A stretch of 64,000 bases of DNA from contig NZ_JACRYL010000002.1 of NCBI RefSeq assembly GCF_014306625.1, forward strand, positions 168,922 to 232,921, read 5' to 3'. Shown here piece by piece: positions 47,807 to 57,969 of the stretch. Numbering within the stretch: the stretch's first letter is position 1; each line of letters starts with the position of its first letter. Source of the DNA: Pedobacter fastidiosus. Its GTDB lineage: Bacteria; Bacteroidota; Bacteroidia; Sphingobacteriales; Sphingobacteriaceae. A program made the translations under genes and the position numbers. The notes below the pieces were generated by a model. That model made no database searches, had not been told where the DNA came from, and saw only the letters and a program-made list of their open reading frames with translations.

Positions 47807-49709
47807 GATTAATCATAACATTTATCCTTCTATTTTTTGTTGCAACAAATGGTTTTTGTCAGGATAATTATGATGTAGATTTAATTCCAGCCAACCTTCG
47901 AAGCAGGGCCAATTCTTGTATCCGGAATGAAGAGCGAATTGTTGATATGCAATCTCCAGATAATGTTATGCTCAATGTTAAAAAGGCAATTACGGTTTTT
48001 AACGAAAATGGCGAAGATAAGGCTCGATTGGTTTTATATTACGATAAAAATGTATCAATTAAAAATATTAAAGGCGAGATATACAACGCCTCTGGTATAT
48101 TAATGAGCAAGTTTACGCAAAGTAATTTCTCTGATGTAAGCGCGGCTGATGGCTTCTCCTTATTTGTAGATAGCCGTGTTAAACATTATTTACCAGCGAT
48201 TAACCAATTTCCTTACACCATTGTTTATAATTATGAAATTAGAAATAAGCAAAATTTAATTATCCCCGACTGGGTGCCCAAACCGGGAAATGATGTTTCT
48301 GTGGAGAAAAGTAAATATACTTTTATCTGTAAACCAACCGATGTTATAAGAATTAAAGCTCAAAATTTCTCTGGAAAACCAGAAGAAACATCAACAGAAA
48401 AACAGAAAACTTTGGTTTGGAAAATAACCAATATTTTGGCCGTAAAAACCGAACCTTATAGTCCTGATGCAGAAACTTACGAAACCAGTGTAAAAATTGC
48501 GCCACAACAGTTTACCTATTACGGGCGCAAAGGCTATTATTCAAATTGGCAGGAATTGGGCAAATGGATTTATGATGACTTATTAAAAGATAAAACTGTT
48601 TTATCTCCTACCACCATTCAATATGTTAAAGACTTGGTTAAGGATGAAAAAACCGAGAAAGATAAAGCTCGAAAAATCTATCAATATCTCCAAGATAAAA
48701 CCCGTTATATAAGTGTGCAAATTGGAATTGGCGGTTTTCAACCAGTTCCTGCTTCTGAGGTAGATCGATTAGGTTATGGAGATTGCAAGGCACTGGTTAA
48801 TTATATGCAAAGCTTGTTAAAAGCCGTAGATATAGAATCTTATTATTGCGTGGTAGAATCTGGAAGTACTAAAAAAAGTGTTGACCCGACTTATGCCAGC
48901 ATGGTGCAGGGAAATCACATCATTTTATGCATGCCTTTAAAGGGTGATACAACTTGGTTGGAATGTACCAGTCAGAAAATTCCATTCGGTTTTTTAAGCG
49001 ATTTTACCGACGATAGATTAGTATTAGCATGTACGGCTGAAGGTGGAAAGTTATACACACACCTAAATTATCAACAGAAAGCAATCTCCAGATTCGTAAG
49101 GCTGACCTAATTTTAAAAGCAGATGGCAATATTACCGGCAAGGTAAATACTGTTTTTTCGGGTGCTCAATATGATAATCAAGAAAGCATTATTGGTAAGC
49201 CAACTAACGAACAATTTAAGTTACTTAAGGAATATTACGACATAGATAATATTGATTTTCAATCGGTTAGTTACAACCAAAAAAAGAGCATCAATCCAGA
49301 AGTTTCAGAAAATATTGCGATAAATATCAGAAATTACGCACCTGTTAATGAAAATAAAATGTTCTTGCAACTCAATGCATTCAATATTAAAAGGTCTGTG
49401 CCAGAGGTTCGAAACAGAACTTTACCGGTTTATTTAAATCGAGGTTATACCGATGAAGATGTGATTACCTATACGCTGCCAGATAATGTGCAAACAGAAT
49501 TTATAATGCCTCAGAGCAAAAATTTAAAAAGCCCCTTTGGCGAATATATTTCGAAAACGAGTGTTGATGGGAAAAAATTGACTTATTATAGAAAATTAGT
49601 GCTAAACGAAGGTACTTTCCCTGCAGAAAGTTATGAAGCTTTTGCAAAATTTGTTGGCGATGTAAATTCTGCCGATTACTTAAAGTTAGCACTTAGCTTA
49701 AAAAAATAA
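47803..49709 (+). pseudogene. DUF3857/transglutaminase-like protein, frameshifted
   Basis: Signal peptide (ending NGFCQ), DUF3857 and a transglutaminase core with GYGDCKALVNYMQSLL and the His in GNHIILCMPL. The frame stops at 49110 (435 residues), but a second frame continues without stop from about 49050 to 49709 (VIHTPKLSTESNLQIRKADLIL and on, reaching LALSLKK). Adding one A to GGAAAG at 49047-49050 would restore a 635-residue protein. It is either a recent pseudogene or an assembly error. If the stop is real, the product lacks the C-terminal third but keeps the catalytic domain. Confidence 0.85.
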
Positions 49710-49815
49710 TCCCTAGGGTAATTCCAATAATCATAATTAAATACATTAAAATTTCCGTTGAAGCAAAATGCTTGTATTTGGTCCAAAAAGAATAGTCTTT
49801 GTCTTGCTCAGGCAT
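49693..49815 (-). CDS. Small single-helix membrane protein (40 aa), tentative
   Basis: An open frame of 40 residues starting MPEQDKDYSFWTKYKHF, with one strong hydrophobic segment (ILMYLIMIIGITLGIIFL). It is on the same strand as the SDR gene and starts 37 bp after it, and its end overlaps the convergent frameshifted gene by 17 bp. The soluble head plus membrane tail is typical of real small proteins. No family is known to me. Confidence 0.5.
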   Translation of the reverse strand: MPEQDKDYSFWTKYKHFASTEILMYLIMIIGITLGIIFLS

Positions 49816-49852
49816 TTAAATTATATTTAGCCGTAAAAATAGACAATAGATT

Positions 49853-51301
49853 TTAACTTTCGGGTTTATATGTTGTAATCTGTTTGGCCATGCCTTTAAA
49901 TAAGATAACATGAAACGGCCACATGGCGTACCAATACATTCTTCCCCACAATCCTTTTGGTCTGAATGTAGCAATTTGAGATAGAAAAGCCTTGCCATGA
50001 AACTCTATGAGCTTAAGCTCTAACCAAGCTTCTCCAGGTACTTTCATTTCAGCGAACAGGAGCAGTCTTTTGCTCTTTTTATCGGCCAATAAAACCCGCC
50101 AAAAATCCAACACGTCTCCTGCTTGAATATCTGTATTACTGGTTCGGCCTCTTCTGGTGCCCACGCCTCCAAAAATTTTATCTAAGAAACCCCTAAAGTG
50201 CCAAAGCCAATCCATATAATACCAGCCTCTGTTTCCTCCAATACTCCAAATGTTGTCAAAAACCTCTTCAGCTTTGCGTTCGAAGGGCATTTTAACTTTG
50301 TATTGTAAAGTTCCATTTTGTGGAACCTTAATTTGATCCATAAAATTAGTAGTTAGGTAGCCACGATTTAAGGCATCTTTCCAGCTGGAAACTATTGAGT
50401 TTTGATCAATCTTTTCGAAAGCTAAATGAAGTGCTTCTGCATAGGTTAAGCACTTTCTTGGTACAACTTCGTGGATTTTATCATCCTTGCAAACCACTTC
50501 ATTTTTCATACTATCAACCAAACTTCGGGCGAGTGAATATGGTACTGGAGTAATTAGATTTAGCCAGAGCGAAGATAATCGAGGGGTTAAAACAGGTAAG
50601 GTAATTATCCATCGCTTCAAACCCCGTTCATCCGCATAGCCCTGCAACATTGCTCGATAGGTTAAAACGTCGGGTCCACCAATATCAAAAGTTTGGTTGT
50701 AAGATTTTTCATTATGAAGAACACCAGTTAAATAGGCCAAAACATCTCTTATCCCGATAGGCTGGCAAAGGGTTTTTACCCATTTTGGCGTAATCATCAG
50801 CGGAATTTTTTCTGTTAAATCTCGAATAATTTCAAATGAAGCACTGCCAGAACCAATAATTATGGCTGCTCTCAAAATTGTACAGGCAATCCCTGATGCT
50901 TTAAGCTCTTCTTCAACGGCTAATCTAGAACCTAAATGCTTGGATAAATGATCATCGTTTGCGATACCAGTTAGATAAATAATCTGTTTACAATTTGTAT
51001 TTCTGATTGCGGTAGAAAAATTTTCGGAAGATTTTTTCTCCATTTCCTCAAATTTGGCATCGCTAGATGACATAGAATGGACTAAATAGTAGGCCGCATC
51101 GATATCATTTGGAATTTGCTTTAGACTTTCCGCATTTAGTAAATCTCCATCAACAATGGTTACCTCTTCACTTAAATCTGATTGAAGCGCAAATCTCCGT
51201 TTATCGCGAACCATACAAACTACTTCATGCTTTTCTTCCAAAAGTAGCGGTAAGAGTCGAGTACCAATATATCCGTTTGCTCCTGTAAGTAAAATTTTCA
51301 T
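49853..51301 (-). CDS. NAD(P)-binding SDR protein with DUF2867 domain
   Basis: 482 residues. The N-terminal 290 residues are an extended/atypical SDR (KILLTGANGYIGTRLLPLL, AAYYLVHSM, IIYLTGIAND), similar to NAD(P)H-binding epimerase-like proteins. The C-terminal DUF2867 part contains WYYMDWLWHFRGFLDKIFGGVGTRRGR. It ends with a hydrophobic stretch (GRMYWYAMWPFHVILFKGM) that may touch the membrane. Substrate unknown. Confidence 0.85.
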   Translation of the reverse strand: MKILLTGANGYIGTRLLPLLLEEKHEVVCMVRDKRRFALQSDLSEEVTIVDGDLLNAESLKQIPNDIDAAYYLVHSMSSSDAKFEEMEKKSSENFSTAIRNTNCKQIIYLTGIANDDHLSKHLGSRLAVEEELKASGIACTILRAAIIIGSGSASFEIIRDLTEKIPLMITPKWVKTLCQPIGIRDVLAYLTGVLHNEKSYNQTFDIGGPDVLTYRAMLQGYADERGLKRWIITLPVLTPRLSSLWLNLITPVPYSLARSLVDSMKNEVVCKDDKIHEVVPRKCLTYAEALHLAFEKIDQNSIVSSWKDALNRGYLTTNFMDQIKVPQNGTLQYKVKMPFERKAEEVFDNIWSIGGNRGWYYMDWLWHFRGFLDKIFGGVGTRRGRTSNTDIQAGDVLDFWRVLLADKKSKRLLLFAEMKVPGEAWLELKLIEFHGKAFLSQIATFRPKGLWGRMYWYAMWPFHVILFKGMAKQITTYKPES

Positions 51302-51516
51302 TTGAAATGATTTCTGTTATAACATCTAAGTTCGTGCTTTGTTGATGATCCTCAAACATTTAAATCAAAATCACATTCCAAAAAGCTATAATAGTTAATG
51401 GTAAGTCATACCAATGTAAAGGAAACCAGTTAAACAACCTGACAATCTAAACAGACACAACAAATTTATTTAATTGGCGTATAATTAGTTCAATATTATA
51501 AACCAAACATCCCTGA

Positions 51517-52302
51517 ATGAAGAGAAACATCCTGGGCATTGCTGCGATTATTTTGGTGAGTATCAGCATTGTCGGAACGAGTTGGAAAGCGGTGGAGGCT
51601 CCACACACACAAGAACAATCTCTTAAAAATATAGCACAAGATAGTCTTTACAATCGCTACATTTTAAACCTTTACCATACAGCGCATTTAGATTCTGCTG
51701 GTTTAAGTGAAATGGTATTCGAGAAAGCCTTAACTGGATATTACAACATGAAATATTCGGGTTTGTTACACTCTAAACCTATTTTAACAATAGCGGATTT
51801 CGATCAAGAAAGCTCGAAAAAACGGCTGTATATTATTGATTTAGATAAAAAAGAATTGCTTTTAAACACTTGGGTAGCCCACGGACAAAATAGTGGTGGA
51901 GACAAGGCAACTAGCTTTTCCAATGCAGAAAATTCCAATCAAAGCAGTATCGGCTTTTATTTAACTGGAGAAATTTACTTTGGCAAGCATGGCCGTTCTT
52001 TAAAATTAGATGGCATGGATAATGGCTTTAATAATAATGCTAGAGAAAGGGCGATAGTGGTTCACGGTGCAGATTATGTTTGCCAGGAAAGCATAAACCA
52101 ATTGGGTAGATTAGGAAGAAGCCAGGGTTGCCCAGCGGTTGCGAGCAAGTTGGCAAATCAGGTAATCAATACAATTTCTGATCGAACGGTTCTGTTTATC
52201 AATAATTCTGATCAGCGATATTATTCACAGTTTCTTAATGAGCAATTGGCGGCGGGCCTTGCGCTAAATCAAGAACAGGTTTTCGCATCCAATATGGATT
52301 AG
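51517..52302 (+). CDS. Murein L,D-transpeptidase catalytic-domain protein
   Basis: 261 residues with an N-terminal hydrophobic anchor or signal (ILGIAAIILVSISIVGTSW). The YkuD_2-like catalytic domain shows KRLYIIDLDKKELLLNTWVAHG, the catalytic His in VVHGADY and Cys205 in RSQGCPAV. It would act on peptidoglycan cross-links in the periplasm. Its last 4 bp overlap the end of the convergent gene. Confidence 0.88.
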   Translation: MKRNILGIAAIILVSISIVGTSWKAVEAPHTQEQSLKNIAQDSLYNRYILNLYHTAHLDSAGLSEMVFEKALTGYYNMKYSGLLHSKPILTIADFDQESSKKRLYIIDLDKKELLLNTWVAHGQNSGGDKATSFSNAENSNQSSIGFYLTGEIYFGKHGRSLKLDGMDNGFNNNARERAIVVHGADYVCQESINQLGRLGRSQGCPAVASKLANQVINTISDRTVLFINNSDQRYYSQFLNEQLAAGLALNQEQVFASNMD

Positions 52303-52742
52303 TGCTTTTTTAAACTTGTTTTATTGAGGTTTTTGGGCAATAGCTTTAAAATTTGAGCTTTATATTTGGATAAGAAATCCCAAAGCCAACGATTGCTGTC
52401 TACGCCTTTTTCGCCACAATCTACAATCTCAGCTCGTTTTAAAAGTTTTCCAACTAACTTCTGAATCCAACGGATTTTTATAAAACGATTAAATCCCAAA
52501 CCAATATAATCGCAATAAACATGCACAACGATTTCGACAATTAAAGAATCGTTTGTGATGTTTAAATCCACACCGAAATGATTTCTATAGTTAGTTTTTA
52601 TGGTTTCGGTTAAAAGATTAAATCTTGAATTCAGTTTGCCATCAAAAAAACGCCACAACTCTGCGTTGCTGTAAACACGAATTAGCTTGGGTTCTAGATG
52701 AACCTTAATTTTGCAATTTTCTAATTCGTAAACTTTATTCAT
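52299..52742 (-). CDS. Hypothetical protein, unknown function
   Basis: About 147 residues from the ATG at 52742 (MNKVYELENCKIKVHLEPK); an upstream extension to 52802 is less likely. Mixed alpha/beta composition with a basic C terminus (LLPKNLNKTSLKKH). No signal peptide or membrane helix. It contains YSNAELWRFFDGKLNSRF and NRWLWDFLSKYKAQ, but no family was recognised. Its stop overlaps the end of the L,D-transpeptidase gene by 4 bp. Confidence 0.55.
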   Translation of the reverse strand: MNKVYELENCKIKVHLEPKLIRVYSNAELWRFFDGKLNSRFNLLTETIKTNYRNHFGVDLNITNDSLIVEIVVHVYCDYIGLGFNRFIKIRWIQKLVGKLLKRAEIVDCGEKGVDSNRWLWDFLSKYKAQILKLLPKNLNKTSLKKH

Positions 52743-52908
52743 ATCGATTTTTAGATTTGACAAATCACATTTTGTTACGTAAATCTTATCCTGCAAACAC
52801 AAAACCGACCAAAAGGTTTCTCTTCCAGCGGGTTATATTGTGAGTAAAAATTTAAGTCGCACACAAAAAATTTTAATCATCTTTGAGGTTTAGAAAACAT
52901 TCTAATTC

Positions 52909-54759
52909 ATGAAGATTGTAATTGCAGAAAAGCCTTCTGTTGGTCGCGAACTTGCCAAAGTTTTTGGAGCGACCACCAGAAAAGATGGATACATTGAGGG
53001 TAAGGGATATTCTTTTACCTGGGCTTTTGGGCATCTTTTACAATTGGCTCCACCTCAAGATTATGGCTTTATTGGTTGGAGAAAGCAACATTTACCCATG
53101 CTGCCACTCAAATTTAAATTGGCCATCAGAAAAATTAAAACCAAAGATGGTTTTGTTGAAGATCCTGCTGTAAGAAAACAACTTGATACGATAAAAAAGC
53201 TCTTTGATGAAGCTACAGAAATTATTGTTGCTACGGATGCTGGGCGTGAAGGTGAACTCATTTTCAGATATATTTATTACTTTTTAAAGTGCAAAAAACC
53301 TTTTAAACGATTATGGATTTCTTCTCAAACTGACGAAGCGATTAAAGATGGGTTTAGAAATTTAAAACCGGGTACAGATTACGATACTTTGTTTAATTCT
53401 GCACATTGCCGCTCAGAATCAGATTGGTTGGTTGGTATGAACGCCACGCAAGCTTTAAGTATTTCTGCAGGAAACCGAACAGTTTTATCTTTAGGCAGAG
53501 TTCAAACGCCTACCCTAGCAATGATTTGTGCTCGATTCCTTGAAATCAAAAATTTCGTTCCCCAAACTTATTATCAAATTAGTATTCAGCTGGTAAAGGA
53601 TGAACAAACTTTTAAAGCTGTTTCTATTTCTAATTATAAAGACAAAGAAGAGGCTGAGAAACTTTTTAGCTTAATTGAGGATGTACCTTCTGGCTTTCCG
53701 AATGGAGGAAATATTACTGCAGTTGAGGCTAAACCAAGAAAAGAACCACCACCTTTGTTGCATGATCTAAGTAGTTTACAGCAAGAAGCCAATAAGAAAA
53801 AGGGATTTACTGCAGATCAAACCTTGAATATTTTACAGAATTTGTATGAAAGCAAATTGGTTTCTTATCCCCGTACTGGAAGCCGTTATATTGGTGATGA
53901 TGTTTTTGCTGGTGTTCCAAGTTTGATTACGAAATTTACCGATCATCCCGACTTTGGTAAACAAGCCCAATTTTTACAAACTATAGCATTAAATAAGCGC
54001 AGTGTAAACTCAAAAAAAGTTACCGATCACCATGCCGTTTTACCTACTGGAGAAAATGCTTATGGCTTAAGTAGCGATAAACAAGCCATTTATGATATGG
54101 TTGTTGGACGGATGATTGAGGCTTTTCATCAAGAATGTTTAAAAGAGATTACCAAAATAACCATCCAATCTGGCTTAACTTTTATCGCGAATGGAACCGT
54201 AATTCGTTCTGCAGGATGGCGTTCTGTTTTTAATGAAACAGAAGATGATAAAAAAGATGAAGACAACGCAGCTTTACCAAAAGTTGCCGTAGGTGAGCAA
54301 CTTCCAATTACGGAGAAGTCTTTGATGGAAAAGCAAACTAAGCCAAAATCTATGTTTAACGAAGCATCACTTCTAAAAGCACTCGAAACTTCGGGTAAGG
54401 AAATTGAAGATGAAGAATTGCGTTACGCAATGAAAGATAGTGGTTTAGGAACGCCGGCCACTCGGGCATCGATTATAGAAACACTTATAACGCGGGAATA
54501 TATTACCAGGGAAAAACGAAATCTTGTACCAACAACAAAGGGCTTAGCCGTTTATGATGTAGTTAAGGATAAGCAAATTGCCCAAGCTGAGCTTACGGGA
54601 CAGTGGGAAAAAAGATTAGAAGAAATTCGTTCTGGAGCTTCAGTTAAAGATTTTAAAGCTGAGATTACCGAATATACTAAAACCATTACTCAAGAATTGT
54701 TGATTGCAGGAGCATCTATTTCTGGTAAATTAGAAGATAAAAAACTAGAAAAAGTTTAG
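52909..54759 (+). CDS. topB: DNA topoisomerase III (type IA)
   Basis: 616 residues. The Toprim domain opens the protein (MKIVIAEKPSVGRELAKVFG) with the metal-binding ATDAGREGELIFR. The catalytic Tyr320 is in SYPRTGSRYIG. The C terminus ends after DFKAEITEYTKTITQELL without the zinc-ribbon repeats of TopA, as in TopB. It decatenates DNA and works with RecQ-type helicases; recQ is 33 kb away in this window. Its end overlaps the convergent receiver gene by 4 bp. Confidence 0.95.
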   Translation: MKIVIAEKPSVGRELAKVFGATTRKDGYIEGKGYSFTWAFGHLLQLAPPQDYGFIGWRKQHLPMLPLKFKLAIRKIKTKDGFVEDPAVRKQLDTIKKLFDEATEIIVATDAGREGELIFRYIYYFLKCKKPFKRLWISSQTDEAIKDGFRNLKPGTDYDTLFNSAHCRSESDWLVGMNATQALSISAGNRTVLSLGRVQTPTLAMICARFLEIKNFVPQTYYQISIQLVKDEQTFKAVSISNYKDKEEAEKLFSLIEDVPSGFPNGGNITAVEAKPRKEPPPLLHDLSSLQQEANKKKGFTADQTLNILQNLYESKLVSYPRTGSRYIGDDVFAGVPSLITKFTDHPDFGKQAQFLQTIALNKRSVNSKKVTDHHAVLPTGENAYGLSSDKQAIYDMVVGRMIEAFHQECLKEITKITIQSGLTFIANGTVIRSAGWRSVFNETEDDKKDEDNAALPKVAVGEQLPITEKSLMEKQTKPKSMFNEASLLKALETSGKEIEDEELRYAMKDSGLGTPATRASIIETLITREYITREKRNLVPTTKGLAVYDVVKDKQIAQAELTGQWEKRLEEIRSGASVKDFKAEITEYTKTITQELLIAGASISGKLEDKKLEKV

Positions 54760-55136
54760 TTAGGATATAATAGCTTTAAAAGTTCTTCTGCTGATGAGCC
54801 CATTTTTTCGTTTTTTTGAATGAAACCAATTGCACCTGCATCATAATAACTTTGCTCCAATAAAGATTTATCATTACCAGAGAACATGCAGACTTTTAAA
54901 TTTGGCTGGATGGCATGGATCTCTATTACAGTTTTTGGATTACTATCGCCGTTGGGCATATTGATATCTAAGATCAACAAATCGAACGATTCTCTCCTTA
55001 TTAAGTCAAACGTCTCGTTTAAATTTGAGGCCTGTGTAATTATTGGGGATGGAAGTAGTTTATTAAAAAAACCTTTCATAACAATCCGCATCAACTCACT
55101 ATCATCAGCAATTAAAATTTTGAGATTATTATTCAT
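54756..55136 (-). CDS. Receiver-domain response regulator
   Basis: 126-residue single receiver domain. The acidic pair is ADDSELMR, the phosphoacceptor Asp is in LLILDINMPNGD, the switch Ser is in MFSGND, and the conserved Lys is followed by Asn (IQKNEK) rather than the usual Pro. The N terminus (DDSELMRIVMKGFF) is close to the CheY/FixJ type. No kinase gene is adjacent. It has its own promoter. Confidence 0.85.
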   Translation of the reverse strand: MNNNLKILIADDSELMRIVMKGFFNKLLPSPIITQASNLNETFDLIRRESFDLLILDINMPNGDSNPKTVIEIHAIQPNLKVCMFSGNDKSLLEQSYYDAGAIGFIQKNEKMGSSAEELLKLLYPN

Positions 55137-55165
55137 TTGAGAGATTTATAATTGGGATGATTGAT

Positions 55166-55173
55166 CAAAAATA
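55166..55173 (-). promoter_or_regulatory. -7 promoter element of the receiver gene
   Basis: TATTTTTG on the minus strand matches TAnnTTTG, 29 bp before the ATG at 55136. The -33 region is not clear. Confidence 0.5.
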
Positions 55174-55222
55174 ACAAATTAATTGACTTAAGCCTAAACT
55201 CAAAAAATGATTGGTCTCACAT

Positions 55223-57136
55223 TTATAAATCCATAAACTCCCAAGCACTATGATATCCGCCTAAATCTTCTGCATATTGAATAAAATTGGCATAAAATGA
55301 AGATTTGGATAAGGTAGAACTGTCGCCAATTACCACAAGTTTTTTCTTTGCTCTTGTCATTGCAACATTCATCCGTCTAATATCCGAAAGAAAACCGATT
55401 GAACTTTCGGCATTACTTCTGGTTAAACTGATGTAAACCACATCTCGCTCCTGCCCTTGAAAACTGTCGATTGTATTTACTGAAATTTTTTCATGGTATG
55501 GAATCAGTTTTTCATTCTCCTTTACCAAACCTTTTAAAATTTGAACCTGTTGTTTATAAGGCGAAATAATAGCAATTGTTGGAAAGTTATTAGCTAGATT
55601 TTTTGCCTCTAAATCTTCAACCAGCTTCGTAAAATGCTTGATCAAGAAACTGGCCTCGTCAGGATTTGTGGTACTGGTTCCATCCAATTTCTCCTCAAAA
55701 CTACATCCTGCTGTATCAATAAAAGTTAGTGGTTCATCCTCAGAAAAGAGCAAATGATTTGCTACAGATTGATGTGCACTTAACTGATTATCATAAAATA
55801 CCTTTGAAGAATATTTCATAATTTTTTCATTCATTCTATATTGCTCATTTAGCAACACAACAGCTTCTGGATGAAGCAGTACAGATTTTTCTAATAAAGT
55901 TTTACTTAAGCCATTTCTTGCTGCTTCATTAGATTTTATCGTTGGCGACAACTGAAAATGATCACCAGCTAAAATTACTTTTTGAGCTTTCAAAATAGGG
56001 ATCCAGCATGCAGGTTCGAGCGCTTGTCCGGCCTCGTCGATTACGATTGTATTATAGGTAAGATTTCTAACGGTATAATGATTTGCGCCAACCAAAGTTG
56101 CAGTAATAATTTGTGCATTGTTAAACAGATTATCCATAATGTACTGCTCAATCTGCTCTACCTCCTTGCCTATTTTATGCGCTTCATTAAAAAGTGCCTT
56201 ACGTTGATCTCGCTCTGCTTTACCAAAACTTCGCTTATATTTATGAGCCATGTTTTTGTACTCATTTGCTTGTTTTTTTAAAGCTTTAATATTTTTCATT
56301 TCAGCATGATCTGCCATTTTATGATCAAGTGTAGAAGCTATTAAATGCTCAGAAACACGAGCAGGATTGCCCACACGAATCACATTTAACCCTTCTTTAG
56401 AGAGTTTTTCTGTTAATAAATCCACAGCTGTATTACTCGGCGCCACAACCAAAATCTTTTGGTTATTATGTTTCACCAGCGACTTGATTGCCTGAACCAG
56501 CGTTGTCGTTTTACCTGTACCTGGCGGTCCATGAACAATTGCTAGATGATTGGCAGAGATGATTTTGTTTACTGCGAGTTGTTGAGATACATTTAAATTA
56601 TTGGGCAGAAGAAACTTTTCTTCATTTTGAAAAGATGGTTTATCGCCTTTTGTTAAAATTCTAATAAGTTTATTTTCAGCTACATTATCCGCTAGATTTG
56701 TGGCCTGTTTAAGTGCACCTTGCATTTCATCGTAACTGTTGTTATCAAAAAGCAAGTCTACCCCAAGCTTACCATCTCTAGCCCAATCTGGCATTTCATC
56801 AATGCGAAGACTAATCTTCATCTTATTTCCGCTCAGATGATTAATCACACCTTCTATCCGGTCTATTTTAGCATCATGGTTTGAAAACAGTACAACAGAT
56901 GAACCAAATCTAAATTGATGGGAAAATTCTTGATGTGTGGTTCGTTCCAGTTCAACGGTTAAATAATCGCCACGGCCAATTTCTGTGTTTCTAATGGCAA
57001 TTGGATACCAAGTTAAGCCTAGTGCTCTCCTATCTGCAGCAGAAGTGTTTTCGGTGAGTTTTAAATACGATTGTAAATCTTCTTCACGCTCTATGTTGAG
57101 TAAATCTTGGAGATTTTTAAAATATTCTTTCGGCAA
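55223..57136 (-). CDS. Superfamily 1 DNA/RNA helicase (UPF1/IGHMBP2-like)
   Basis: 637 residues. Walker A is HGPPGTGKTTTLVQAI, Walker B is VIDEAGQALEPAC, motif III is ILAGDHFQLSPT, and motifs V-VI are VNTIDSFQGQERDVVYISLTRSN and RMNVAMTRAKKKLVVIGD. An N-terminal beta domain precedes the motor, as in UPF1-like enzymes. The start is TTG at 57136; I found no in-frame ATG nearby upstream. It could remodel RNA or DNA. It lies 51 bp after the 249-residue unknown gene and may be in the HipA/DUF3037 transcription unit. Confidence 0.9.
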   Translation of the reverse strand: MPKEYFKNLQDLLNIEREEDLQSYLKLTENTSAADRRALGLTWYPIAIRNTEIGRGDYLTVELERTTHQEFSHQFRFGSSVVLFSNHDAKIDRIEGVINHLSGNKMKISLRIDEMPDWARDGKLGVDLLFDNNSYDEMQGALKQATNLADNVAENKLIRILTKGDKPSFQNEEKFLLPNNLNVSQQLAVNKIISANHLAIVHGPPGTGKTTTLVQAIKSLVKHNNQKILVVAPSNTAVDLLTEKLSKEGLNVIRVGNPARVSEHLIASTLDHKMADHAEMKNIKALKKQANEYKNMAHKYKRSFGKAERDQRKALFNEAHKIGKEVEQIEQYIMDNLFNNAQIITATLVGANHYTVRNLTYNTIVIDEAGQALEPACWIPILKAQKVILAGDHFQLSPTIKSNEAARNGLSKTLLEKSVLLHPEAVVLLNEQYRMNEKIMKYSSKVFYDNQLSAHQSVANHLLFSEDEPLTFIDTAGCSFEEKLDGTSTTNPDEASFLIKHFTKLVEDLEAKNLANNFPTIAIISPYKQQVQILKGLVKENEKLIPYHEKISVNTIDSFQGQERDVVYISLTRSNAESSIGFLSDIRRMNVAMTRAKKKLVVIGDSSTLSKSSFYANFIQYAEDLGGYHSAWEFMDL

Positions 57137-57179
57137 TGGGTAGTAATATAAAACGGTGTGAAATGAACAAAAAAATAAG

Positions 57180-57195
57180 AATTGTAATTACAATT
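57180..57195. repeat. 16-bp perfect palindrome over a stop codon
   Basis: AATTGTAATTACAATT spans the TAA stop of the gene at 57188-57937 and is followed on the minus strand by CTTATTTTTTT. It is either a weak terminator or a regulator site before the helicase gene. Confidence 0.5.
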
Positions 57196-57937
57196 GAGGT
57201 GGAGGAGTTGTAAATACTCCAACAGAATCTGGATTGGAAAGATCTATGCTCCAATCTTCATAACCAAAAAATTTACTTCCTCTAACTGGGCCATCATAAG
57301 AATCTAAAAATTGGTCAAACAGCGCATTATAAATACTAGAATCACCATTATAATCTATATAACGAACCTGCAAACCTTTTAAAGTCATATTGCCTATTGC
57401 ATAGGGAACAAATTTGTATCCTTTAAATTTAGCCTCAACTGCAATTTTTAAATCAATAAAAATGGACTCAAACTCTTTATATGGAGATACGGTTATTACG
57501 TTAATAGAATGATAATTTAAATCTAAACTACCTTGATTTTTCTCGATTACAAAAGTTTCATCCACGCCGTAGATTGTAAAAAAACCTCCAACTAAGCTCA
57601 CAGCCACACTTATTTTTTTTATTCTGCGAAATTCTGGAGACTCAACCTTTTCCAAAATTACATCGAAACTTAAACTTGGTGCTTGGCCATAAGTTGTGCC
57701 CACCACTTCCAAATTATGGTTGTGGCTAATTTGCTTTTCAAAAGCTTTCCATAAACTAAAATTCGCTTCGTTATGAATTGAATCAACAACTTTATTTCCA
57801 AGTGTTTTTAAATTCGGGTATTCGAAAAATAACGATGGATAATTTCCTGTTATTCCTATTGGATAAAAATGTTTTATAGCTTCGTAAATTGGCCAAAAGT
57901 TATGGGTATCAGCATTAAAACTGAAGTTGTTCTTCAT
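57188..57937 (-). CDS. Hypothetical protein, unknown function
   Basis: 249 residues, soluble, no signal peptide. It begins MKNNFSFNADTHNFWPIYEA and ends with a DLSNPDSVGVFTTPPPQL tail. Aromatic-rich with mixed alpha/beta character; KFFGYEDWSIDLSNPDSVGVF suggests a compact C-terminal motif. I do not recognise a family or catalytic motif. It sits between the DUF3037 gene (32 bp upstream in the transcript) and the helicase gene, all on the minus strand. Confidence 0.65.
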   Translation of the reverse strand: MKNNFSFNADTHNFWPIYEAIKHFYPIGITGNYPSLFFEYPNLKTLGNKVVDSIHNEANFSLWKAFEKQISHNHNLEVVGTTYGQAPSLSFDVILEKVESPEFRRIKKISVAVSLVGGFFTIYGVDETFVIEKNQGSLDLNYHSINVITVSPYKEFESIFIDLKIAVEAKFKGYKFVPYAIGNMTLKGLQVRYIDYNGDSSIYNALFDQFLDSYDGPVRGSKFFGYEDWSIDLSNPDSVGVFTTPPPQL

Positions 57938-57969
57938 GATAATCTATTAATTAATTATAGGTAATCTTT

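Noticed and set aside
51517..52742. Antisense regulation by 4-bp overlap of convergent genes
   Set aside because: Overlapping convergent stops occur here, at topB/receiver, and almost at nei/M20; this looks like general compactness rather than a specific mechanism.
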